Below are positions 16,144-23,474 of a stretch of DNA of 25,575 nucleotides, in pieces. Source of the stretch: a virus; IMG/VR virus record IMGVR_UViG_3300047557_001042, positions 1-25,575 of that record, one strand, 5' to 3'. The position numbers and the translations under genes were made by a program. Under the pieces are notes generated by a model. The model was not told the origin of the DNA. It made no database searches and saw only the letters and a list, made by a program, of their open reading frames with translations. Position 1 is the stretch's first letter. Every line of letters starts with the position of its first letter.

Positions 16144-16168
16144 AAAACTATGAAGAAATTATAGTTTT
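16144..16168 (-). terminator. A/T hairpin terminator at the polymerase stop codon
   Basis: On the minus strand AAAACTAT pairs with ATAGTTTT across a nine-base loop and the stem is followed by further T residues (TTTTTTT in all, 16141-16147). The 5' arm includes the last codons and stop of the polymerase. The stem has few G-C pairs, so termination may be partial. It belongs to the inserted cassette and would isolate the endonuclease from polymerase transcription. Confidence 0.5.
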
Positions 16169-17511
16169 ATTGTTTTTAAATTATGGTAGTCATATCCCGC
16201 CGAACATTTAACGGGATATTTACCATTACATTCTAATATACTCTTTACTTCTTGTATATATTTTCCGCCATCTTCTTTATGGAAATCAATTAATACTGAG
16301 TCATATAAATACAATATTATCTTACTCTTATATCCTTTATTAAAGCTCGTTAAAGTATCTAATATCGCCATAGTTTCTTCCATCTCTAATGATTGAATAA
16401 GATAGTTAAGAAGCTTCTGCGAATTCATTTCGCTAAAGAAAGTATTTTTTAATGTACGTTTAAATATTGGTGTTTCTAAATACTTTTGATCTTTATATAA
16501 TTTCCAATTAGTTTTTGTAAAATCATCTACTAATTTAAAAAATGGAATTTCCAAAAACTCTTTTTCAATACCACCATATAATAATTTAAATGTAATAGAT
16601 TTACTTTGCTCGTATTCTTCCGGAGATAATTCTTCTTTTCCAAAATATTGACGACCTAAATATTCGTGCATATTTATTTTACCTGGAAATTGATATCCTA
16701 ATAATTCTCCTAATAAACGTATATGATAAGCATCATAATCAAACTGAAGTAAAAATCCATCTTTACCAAAACGAGACTTAAATGCTTTTCTTACCCCCGT
16801 TTCTTTATTTAATGCTGCATAATTTACAGAATCAAATCTATTTGAAGGTCTTCCTGTTGTTGTATAAGGATTATATTCTGTATATACAAAGTTATCTGTA
16901 ATTGTTACGTGCGGAAATGATTCCTTTAATATATTATCATCTACATACATTCCGTTAAATTCAATATGATGCAGAGTTTTAATTACGTTATTGTATTTTA
17001 AGAATGTTTCGTTTATTGTAAATGTTTTGAATTGATCTTTATATTCTCTAATCAAATCGCCAAACTTTTCATGATGTTTAACAATAGGAATAAGATGATT
17101 AAGATTTTTTAAGTTGGAGTATTTTTGATTAAAATAATCATGAACGGAAGTATCAAACTCCTCAACATCTATAGATTTGTTTGTTAAGAAATATATGACC
17201 ATATTTGCATCATATATATTAATACAATCTACTTTACTTAATAAATATTTAAGATTTAAAACAAAGCATTCTTTACTAGAACACAATAAATCTTTTAATA
17301 ATGATTCATTAATAGAAAGTGCCTCGGAATGATTAAAGCTTACAATACATTCTTTATTTAAAGTAAGGTCATATAAATAAAGTAATGAAAGCTCATTAAC
17401 AGTATAATGTAAAAATGGGTCTTTTAATATCGGAGCAACAAAGATACGATTGTCCTTTACCTCTTTAATAAGGTCGAGTATTTCAGATTCAGTTTCTACA
17501 ATTGGTATCAT
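16159..17511 (-). CDS. Family A (Pol I-like) DNA polymerase, compact and divergent
   Basis: The 450-residue protein is a replicative family A polymerase. The N-terminal part (1-180) occupies the place of a 3'-5' exonuclease domain but shows no clear DEDD acids. The polymerase part has YTTTGRPSNRF (217-226), motif A LLQFDYDAYHIRLL (Asp258), motif B KSITFKLLYGG (Lys304, Phe308, Tyr312) and motif C YLYDSVLIDF (Asp404). Compared with E. coli Pol I, the catalytic Asp residues and the O-helix Lys, Phe and Tyr are kept. Glu710 of motif A is His, Arg754 is apparently Tyr300, and motif C HDE is YDS. It lacks a 5' nuclease domain, which is encoded separately at 10063-11118. The last 26 codons appear to come with the adjacent homing cassette, so the gene is probably a hybrid. 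Confidence 0.88.
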   Translation of the reverse strand: MIPIVETESEILDLIKEVKDNRIFVAPILKDPFLHYTVNELSLLYLYDLTLNKECIVSFNHSEALSINESLLKDLLCSSKECFVLNLKYLLSKVDCINIYDANMVIYFLTNKSIDVEEFDTSVHDYFNQKYSNLKNLNHLIPIVKHHEKFGDLIREYKDQFKTFTINETFLKYNNVIKTLHHIEFNGMYVDDNILKESFPHVTITDNFVYTEYNPYTTTGRPSNRFDSVNYAALNKETGVRKAFKSRFGKDGFLLQFDYDAYHIRLLGELLGYQFPGKINMHEYLGRQYFGKEELSPEEYEQSKSITFKLLYGGIEKEFLEIPFFKLVDDFTKTNWKLYKDQKYLETPIFKRTLKNTFFSEMNSQKLLNYLIQSLEMEETMAILDTLTSFNKGYKSKIILYLYDSVLIDFHKEDGGKYIQEVKSILECNGKYPVKCSAGYDYHNLKTIKL

Positions 17512-17525
17512 ACCAGAAATATAAG

Positions 17526-18077
17526 TTATTTCTTGTATAACTCCAAATAATTTCTTAAGTATTTTTGTAAGCCCGGAAGTTCTTCGTTATATTTTTGTAC
17601 GACTTTAAAGTTAGTTTGTTCAACATCAGATTCGTTACCCGTTAATTTCCAAGGTAAAGATGTTTTTAAATATAAGAATGGGTCAATTTGACTTCCAATT
17701 AAATTCCATTGCTTTATATCAATCTCAATAATTCTAGCATCTACATTATTTGCTCTTCTTATAAAATAACGAGTTACATATCCTTGATCGTAATCTCCTT
17801 TTGATGGCCTTGGATAGTATTGTTGCGGAGTAATAAAATTTTTAACGTTAGTTTCTACTAAAGAATCATACTTAAAAGAAGATTGTGGGAAATAAGGTAT
17901 TAAGTATTCTGATGTAGATTCGTTATAATTAAATCCAGTCATTACCATTCCATCTACATATCTATGATAATATCCTTTAAATTCAGTACCATCTCTTAAC
18001 ATCCATTCTTTACCAGATGTTTTAAGGCCAGTAGTTATCTGGTCAGCAGGATAATATATTTTAGGTCTTTTTGCCAT
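17526..18077 (-). CDS. Phage virion structural protein (183 residues)
   Basis: The protein begins MAKRPKIYYPADQITTGLKT and contains GKEWMLRDGTEFKGYYHRYVDGMVMTG-type sequence (quoted in parts: GKEWMLRDGTEFKGYYH, YVDGMVMTG), with a tyrosine-rich, beta-strand-like body and a helical C-terminus (LQKYLRNYLELYKK). I associate this N-terminal pattern with baseplate-region proteins of T4-like marine phages, from memory. Its start overlaps the stop of the hub-like gene (TAATG), which supports a place in the same structural operon. It is the last tail gene before the polymerase. The exact role in the virion is unknown. Confidence 0.7.
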   Translation of the reverse strand: MAKRPKIYYPADQITTGLKTSGKEWMLRDGTEFKGYYHRYVDGMVMTGFNYNESTSEYLIPYFPQSSFKYDSLVETNVKNFITPQQYYPRPSKGDYDQGYVTRYFIRRANNVDARIIEIDIKQWNLIGSQIDPFLYLKTSLPWKLTGNESDVEQTNFKVVQKYNEELPGLQKYLRNYLELYKK

Positions 18078-20266
18078 TATTTTTCTTTTACCCTATATAT
18101 TGCTTCTAATTCTGTAGTCCAATCATTATTTTGTATCATATGACGTATTTTAGTTACTGTCCAATAAATTCTAGGATCTGTATATTGTTTTGGTAACCAA
18201 TTTGTTTTAATAGCATTTCCATATAAAAATCCGTTAATACCATCTAACGTTAGTTTAAGATAAATAGGAAATACTGCAGTTTTTAAATCTAAAATATTAT
18301 TTATAGAACCGATATCTCCATTAGAATTTAAAGTTAAAGATTGTTGAATAGATGCTAATTTTCTATATGTATCCCTTACAGATGTTACCCATTGTTGTTT
18401 TGTTGTAGCATTTTGCTGCGCATTACCAGAAATATTATTAAGGTAATTTTTATTTAATTCTGCCAGTTTATCGATTAAATCTTTTACGATTTGTTTTGAT
18501 GATGCAGCTTCAACACCCTCACCCGCAGGATCTTCTCCATAACTTAAACCGGCTCTAGTAAATGTAGCTACTTCTGTTACAACAGCATCTGGTACTTTTG
18601 ATTCTATACTCATCGCTCGTACAACAGATCCTTTTGTCATCATGGGAATTGTAAATACTTTAATATCGTCTAAAGCCCCATCTGGATTACCTGTTTTATT
18701 TAATATTAAAATTGATGTAATATTTCCGTTAAGATTTCTTTCAGGCATCATTACTAAATCTATAATACCACCCGTTTCTGTTTCTAATTGCTTAAATAAT
18801 GATTTTAAAAATGATAGGATCTTTTTATCTTGAAGATTTTTATCACCGCTTATAATTTTATTAAATTCATCTATAATAAATTGAACATTAACTAATACTA
18901 AATGTTGCAATGGTATATTATTATTTTTATTTGCAATTAATTCTCCAGAAAATGTCTCTGTAGTATTTCTTAAAGATAATGTAGATTGAAATGTAGATCC
19001 GGGCTCGCCATTTCTTTGAGTTGTAAATGCAAATTTTGTACCATCAGCCGGGCCTGTTTGTAAAAATAGTTCATTTAAGCCTGTACCTACACATACATTA
19101 ATATTATCACTAGTAAATGAATAATTTGGTAATCCTCTTTTAGATATTTTATTAATTTTTTGATTTATTAGATCAATTAAATTATTTAAAGTAATATATG
19201 CTTGAGGTGTAGTTGTAGACGATGCTTCCGTAGTCGATGTTCTGCTTCCACCGAATCGATCGATTGTGGTAGAAGTCGACCCAGGTACGAATTCGCTAGG
19301 TAAATTATAAATATAAAATATTGGTCCTTTTTTCTTAGTTAAATTACTTACAAATTCAGCTGTTGATGTTAATGGATTAAGCATAAACTGAGTCACTTGA
19401 GATGCCCAGGCTTTTTTGCAATAACCGGTTACTATATCTCCTTGTGTATATAATTGTTCTGTATTATCTTGAACTGTACGGAATATTTCTAATAATCCGT
19501 ATGTAGCAAAATTTGAAGGGTCGGGATTAGCGTTTTCTGCATCCTTTGCATCCGCACTAAATCCATATGTCATCATCGAAGGACCATAGGCATGTAATGT
19601 ACAATCCCATGTGCCGTCTTCTTTAGCAGAAAATGAAAAATTAAATACAGTACCGTATATATCTCCTTTGTTTACATATACCGGGTTTGATCCGTCTTTA
19701 TCTCCTTTGTTTCCTTCAAATTCATTTACAGTCCACCCATATTCCAATCCAATATCAACACCAGGACGTAAAAAACTATTCATATAGTTATCTAACTCAT
19801 CTTTATCAAATACAGTAAAATTAACTGTAATTCTTAATATTGAAGCATATGTACCTTCAGATGTTATTTCAGCTGAGTTAAGTATTGCGCCCTTTAAAGT
19901 TCCATTAGACTTTGTATAATTAGGACCATATAATTCTAATATAGGAGCAGTTGGTGTTTGTATTCTTTTAACGGGCGCATTTTCATTTATTGTGATAGAT
20001 GTAGATCCAGGAGTTGATGTAGTTACTGTTTTAGCACTAGATCCAGGTGCACCAGAAAAAGTATTAAATGGCATCGTAGTCGCACTAGATGGCGGTGTAT
20101 ATGTTACTTTAAGAGCTTTTAAAATAATATATGCAGTTTTTTGATAATTCCATTCTAATGCTGCATTATTAACAGTACCATTCGGCCAATACGCATCTTG
20201 CCTTCTTTTAATTTCTCTTCTAACGTCGTCTAATGTATTATTATAAAATTGGTAATTTAAAGGCAT
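18077..20266 (-). CDS. Large baseplate hub-like structural protein
   Basis: A 729-residue structural protein rich in Thr, Ser, Asn and Gly. Residues about 155-180 (FTVFDKDELDNYMNSFLRPG, then VDIGLEYGW) resemble the segment of baseplate hub proteins of contractile-tailed phages, where a loop ends in EYGW. Low-complexity Thr/Ser stretches (residues about 58-92 and 330-350) look like flexible linkers. The end, YTDPRIYWTVTKIRHMIQNN, fits a hub or central-spike interface fold. It lies between the LysM protein and the 183-residue structural protein with four-base and TAATG junctions. The start uses TAAGTTATATG. A hub function is inferred from position and short motifs. Confidence 0.65.
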   Translation of the reverse strand: MPLNYQFYNNTLDDVRREIKRRQDAYWPNGTVNNAALEWNYQKTAYIILKALKVTYTPPSSATTMPFNTFSGAPGSSAKTVTTSTPGSTSITINENAPVKRIQTPTAPILELYGPNYTKSNGTLKGAILNSAEITSEGTYASILRITVNFTVFDKDELDNYMNSFLRPGVDIGLEYGWTVNEFEGNKGDKDGSNPVYVNKGDIYGTVFNFSFSAKEDGTWDCTLHAYGPSMMTYGFSADAKDAENANPDPSNFATYGLLEIFRTVQDNTEQLYTQGDIVTGYCKKAWASQVTQFMLNPLTSTAEFVSNLTKKKGPIFYIYNLPSEFVPGSTSTTIDRFGGSRTSTTEASSTTTPQAYITLNNLIDLINQKINKISKRGLPNYSFTSDNINVCVGTGLNELFLQTGPADGTKFAFTTQRNGEPGSTFQSTLSLRNTTETFSGELIANKNNNIPLQHLVLVNVQFIIDEFNKIISGDKNLQDKKILSFLKSLFKQLETETGGIIDLVMMPERNLNGNITSILILNKTGNPDGALDDIKVFTIPMMTKGSVVRAMSIESKVPDAVVTEVATFTRAGLSYGEDPAGEGVEAASSKQIVKDLIDKLAELNKNYLNNISGNAQQNATTKQQWVTSVRDTYRKLASIQQSLTLNSNGDIGSINNILDLKTAVFPIYLKLTLDGINGFLYGNAIKTNWLPKQYTDPRIYWTVTKIRHMIQNNDWTTELEAIYRVKEK

Positions 20267-20271
20267 ATAAC

Positions 20272-20580
20272 TTATCGTTTAGAATTAAAATCATTAATTT
20301 GAATAATGTAATCTCTAAATTTACTAGGATCTGGTATGCGTAATTGTTTCCCTGCTTCAATATTTAAAGTGCCTAATCCAATATTATTAGCAGTAGCTAT
20401 TATCGGCCATGCCGTTGAATCATTATAAAATTGATTTGCTAATAAATCTAATCTATCCGAATCATCAGTAATAACATAAATATCATTATCTGATTTGTCA
20501 AAAAATGGGACGAACGTAGTTTTATATTTACGTCGCCCATTAGAATCTTTTATAATTGGAAGGTCTTGATATCTATTCAT
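20272..20580 (-). CDS. LysM-domain baseplate protein (gp53-like)
   Basis: The 102-residue protein has a LysM-like domain at about residues 36-83: DSDRLDLLANQFYNDSTAWP, IIATANNI, then IEAGKQLRIP. In phage virions this fold occurs in T4 gp53 and in tail adaptor proteins that join the tube end to the baseplate, rather than as a cell-wall binder. It lacks a signal peptide. The order tape measure, structural protein, LysM protein, hub-like protein is typical of contractile-tail baseplate clusters. The call of a LysM fold is firm; equivalence to gp53 is an inference. Confidence 0.82.
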   Translation of the reverse strand: MNRYQDLPIIKDSNGRRKYKTTFVPFFDKSDNDIYVITDDSDRLDLLANQFYNDSTAWPIIATANNIGLGTLNIEAGKQLRIPDPSKFRDYIIQINDFNSKR

Positions 20581-20582
20581 AT

Positions 20583-20597
20583 ATTAATAAATATCAG
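20583..20597 (-). promoter_or_regulatory. GATATTTAT motif, site 5 (role doubtful)
   Basis: Minus strand CTGATATTTATTAAT in the 35-base gap before the LysM gene. The motif ends only three bases before the ATG. A promoter of this type would start transcription inside the gene unless the mRNA is leaderless, so this copy may not drive the LysM gene. Confidence 0.25.
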
Positions 20598-20615
20598 ATA
20601 TTAGTATTAGTAATG

Positions 20616-23474
20616 TTATTTAAATATTGCTTGTCTGTCTTTACGAAAATCAGTTGCAGGAATCTTTCTTTCTTTATCTGCAGGTCTTCCTCCTAGAGGA
20701 TATAAATTTCCTTGGCTATAATGATTATCTTCTGTTATTCCGGTAGGTGTCGCAGACGAATCAGGTTTAATAGTTTCGGGTCTTACTTCGCCAAATATTT
20801 GCATTGAGACTTGAACAGATACTATCATAGGCAATTCTCCGACATTATTAACTGTTGCCCCGGCACCGTATATATCAGAATTACTTAAATTAATTTCCCA
20901 TGGAGTTTCATTATCAACTGTATAAGTTAAAGATTTAATAAATGCAGGAGTATTAATAAACCAGTTACCTAAAGTAAATTTAATTAATGGTCCTTTCATT
21001 TTAGCATTAGCTTGATATTGCGGTACTGTAGTTTTAGCTAATCTTTCCAATTGGTCCCACATAAGCATTAAATCGCCTCTAGATAATGCAGCTGCTTTAA
21101 ATGATATACTTACGCCCCTTTCAAATCCTTGATAAATATAAGGGCTATCAGCGCGGCCTAATATTTTTACTTCTTGCCATTGTGGATTAAAATCTTCAGA
21201 TACATTTTCAATATATGCCCTAAATCTAAAACGTTCATTAGTATTTAAATCATGAAACATAAATTTTACGAAATCAGCTACTTGTTCGACATCTGTTTGA
21301 TTTACTTTCCAGATAGGATCGATCATACCAAAGTCTTTCTTATATACTTTCATGAAATCTCCCTTTAAAGGATTTCTTAAATCTTTACCCCTTCTACCGT
21401 AGTCAGGTACCTGTAATCTAGTTCGTATATGTTGAGATGTTTTTGTATAGTCTTGAATGACGACACCTGCTCCAAAGTCTCCTTTTGTAGATATCCATTT
21501 AGAATTTGCAATATCAGTATTTAATGGTTGCCCAGAATCATTTAAAAGGAAATTTTTAATATTTGCAGTTGATAGAAATGGGCCAGATGCTTTTGTTTTG
21601 ATGTCGTTATAATCAAATGTATAATACTGCTGAGACGTGCCACCATCTATTGATTTATTAGATGCATATCCTGGTTTAAATGTACTATTATCATTTAATA
21701 TTTCATAAGTAGAATTAAATCTTGTTAAATATGCTTCATTCGAATCCGGATTAATATATTTAATTACATCATCATTACCTAAAATTCCTCTAGTTCGTGT
21801 ATTAGTAATTTCAATACCTCCACGGCCTACTGTTTTCCAGCTATTACTAACTGTATATCTTTTTATAGAAGTAACTCCTACGCCATATACTGATTGAGGC
21901 CCTCCTAATCCAGTTAATGTTGTAATAGGCAATCCCGGTGAATTAGAAATTAATGAAGGATAATTAAACACTTCATTAAATACTTTTTCTAATCTATTTT
22001 TATATAAAGGAGATGCTAATGCTGATGAATATGTACTTCTAGGAGCAATTGGCAATCCATCTTTTCTAAATCTAAGCCCTAAATGCTGTGTAGCTGTGTT
22101 AACTAATGAACTTGCTAATGTTAATGCTCCATTTCCAGCACGCTTTCCTACAAATGGGTCTGCTTCTGTGATAGGTGCAGACGCTTGAAGTCCTGCTTGG
22201 CGCGTTATAAATAATAATCCTTTTACAGATGCATACCACTTTCCAATACGAAGAACATCTACAATAGCTCTTTGAGTTGATGTTACAACACCACCTCTAA
22301 TAAATCCATCATCAAATTTCCACGTATCAAATACGTTTAATTTCGCTCCTTTACGTTGTATACCGCTTAAAATTAACGGCTGATTAAATAATGCTAATCC
22401 AGTATTAAATGAATTATCTCTTAAATTAAATGCAGTATATTCAATATCTCTTGCACTAGGAGAATTAGTTCTATAAAAATACTTTTCTAATGTATCTCCA
22501 GTTATACCTGTATTAGATGTATATGGGTTATTACTATTATATACTGTTCTGTTATATGTAGTATTACCCAAACGATTAGAGAATGTCACTCTTAAAGGCC
22601 ATTGTTGAGCGCCTGCTATTTTTGTGATATCATTTAATCTTCCAAACTTTACTGTTGATGGATAAGTATATGTATTGCCACTAATACCTAAAAATGCTGT
22701 CTCTCCTTCTTTTTGATTTAAAATAAACCCTTTAGCGCCAGATTTTAAATCATCAAAAGCATTTGTTGCAGGCATTCTTTTGTTAGCATATATTTCTATA
22801 GTATAAGGAAACCTAAGTAATCTTATAATTTCTGTTCTAGTATCATATATACTATTTTTATTATCAACTAAAAATTGCTTATATAAACTTAGTTTACTTA
22901 ATATCGGAGGTACTTGGTCTTTGTATAAACTTAATTTGTCTATAACAGGAGGCAATTGATCTTTGTATAAACTTATTTTATCTATAATAGGAGGTATTTG
23001 ATCTTTATAAAGACTAAGTTTAAGAATATCAATTGGTAATTGGTCTTTATATAAACTTATTTTATCTTTTAAAATAGTTTTAAGCATTTCTATTGTAGAT
23101 ACGTGTTGAATACCTCTCGGAGTTATTTTTACAAACTCAGATACTTTAGATAATTCCTCCGGTCTTTGTTCTTTATACTGAGAAATTTTTGGTAATATTG
23201 TATCACCAAATAACGTAGATATTGCTGGTATTCCTCTATTTCTTTTTGAGTTAATAGAGAATAGTTTATAATCTACTTTTTTAGCCCCTGGCACTTGAAT
23301 AGACGTAGAATTATCTATTTTATTTATCTTTATATCAGATTGTGTTGTAAGATCAGTAGACGTGCTATAAACAGCTTTTACTGGAGATTCAGAAAGTTTC
23401 TTTTTTTCTCCAGCTTCTACTGTTGTTGGCTTGCGCCACTGAGATAAATTTGATTTTAAGTCTAATATTGCCAT
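20616..23474 (-). CDS. Large virion structural protein with 14-residue repeats
   Basis: A 952-residue tail or baseplate protein of unknown family. The N-terminal region (1-135) is Lys/Ser/Thr-rich and disordered-looking. Residues 138-207 hold tandem 14-residue repeats of the form KLSLYKDQIPPIID, with a diverged copy at about 96-109 (KISQYKEQRPEELS). The middle is rich in Asn, Thr and Tyr. The C-terminal third contains VADFVKFMFHDLNTNERFRF, then IENVSEDFNPQWQEVKILGR and IKFTLGNWFINTPAFIKSL...TPWEINL. That layout resembles the end of baseplate proteins that wrap the tail tube. It starts within the TAATG stop/start overlap with the tape-measure gene. Confidence 0.7.
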   Translation of the reverse strand: MAILDLKSNLSQWRKPTTVEAGEKKKLSESPVKAVYSTSTDLTTQSDIKINKIDNSTSIQVPGAKKVDYKLFSINSKRNRGIPAISTLFGDTILPKISQYKEQRPEELSKVSEFVKITPRGIQHVSTIEMLKTILKDKISLYKDQLPIDILKLSLYKDQIPPIIDKISLYKDQLPPVIDKLSLYKDQVPPILSKLSLYKQFLVDNKNSIYDTRTEIIRLLRFPYTIEIYANKRMPATNAFDDLKSGAKGFILNQKEGETAFLGISGNTYTYPSTVKFGRLNDITKIAGAQQWPLRVTFSNRLGNTTYNRTVYNSNNPYTSNTGITGDTLEKYFYRTNSPSARDIEYTAFNLRDNSFNTGLALFNQPLILSGIQRKGAKLNVFDTWKFDDGFIRGGVVTSTQRAIVDVLRIGKWYASVKGLLFITRQAGLQASAPITEADPFVGKRAGNGALTLASSLVNTATQHLGLRFRKDGLPIAPRSTYSSALASPLYKNRLEKVFNEVFNYPSLISNSPGLPITTLTGLGGPQSVYGVGVTSIKRYTVSNSWKTVGRGGIEITNTRTRGILGNDDVIKYINPDSNEAYLTRFNSTYEILNDNSTFKPGYASNKSIDGGTSQQYYTFDYNDIKTKASGPFLSTANIKNFLLNDSGQPLNTDIANSKWISTKGDFGAGVVIQDYTKTSQHIRTRLQVPDYGRRGKDLRNPLKGDFMKVYKKDFGMIDPIWKVNQTDVEQVADFVKFMFHDLNTNERFRFRAYIENVSEDFNPQWQEVKILGRADSPYIYQGFERGVSISFKAAALSRGDLMLMWDQLERLAKTTVPQYQANAKMKGPLIKFTLGNWFINTPAFIKSLTYTVDNETPWEINLSNSDIYGAGATVNNVGELPMIVSVQVSMQIFGEVRPETIKPDSSATPTGITEDNHYSQGNLYPLGGRPADKERKIPATDFRKDRQAIFK
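22854..23063 (-). repeat. Tandem 42-base coding repeats (14-residue units)
   Basis: Five consecutive 42-base units encode residues 138-207 of the 952-residue structural protein: KISLYKDQLPIDIL, KLSLYKDQIPPIID, KISLYKDQLPPVID, KLSLYKDQVPPILS and a partial KLSLYKQFLVDNKN. SLYKDQ is invariant in four units while Leu/Ile/Val and codons vary, so protein sequence is conserved beyond recent duplication. The regular Leu/Ile and Pro spacing suggests a rod-like or stacking segment. Confidence 0.9.

Larger units (their letters stand above)
15361..16239 (-). mobile_element. Homing-endonuclease cassette inserted in the polymerase gene
   Basis: About 879 bases lie between the two homologous polymerase 3' ends. 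The insert comprises a replacement polymerase terminus (to 16159), a hairpin terminator, a 51-residue ORF and the GIY-YIG gene. Its borders are marked by the 14-base direct repeat CCATTACATTCTAA (plus strand, 15344-15357 and 16223-16236), which encodes LECNG of the polymerase. Similarity between the two flanks starts sharply at the ILECNG codons. No group I intron is needed to explain the layout, because the polymerase reading frame is completed inside the insert. Exact borders are uncertain by some bases owing to the repeat. Confidence 0.75.

Noticed and set aside
15361-16239. Group I intron in the polymerase gene
   Set aside because: The polymerase frame is completed with a full alternative terminus inside the insert, which an intron would not provide. 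I could not find an obvious intron core by eye. Not excluded entirely: a covariance-model search would decide.
17512-17525. Short inverted repeat AGAAAT...ATTTCT between the structural gene and the polymerase
   Set aside because: Only six A/T-rich pairs and no T run; expected by chance in this composition.
22854-23063. CRISPR-like or integration-type repeat array
   Set aside because: The 42-base units are contiguous, in frame, encode a 14-residue protein repeat, and have no spacers.
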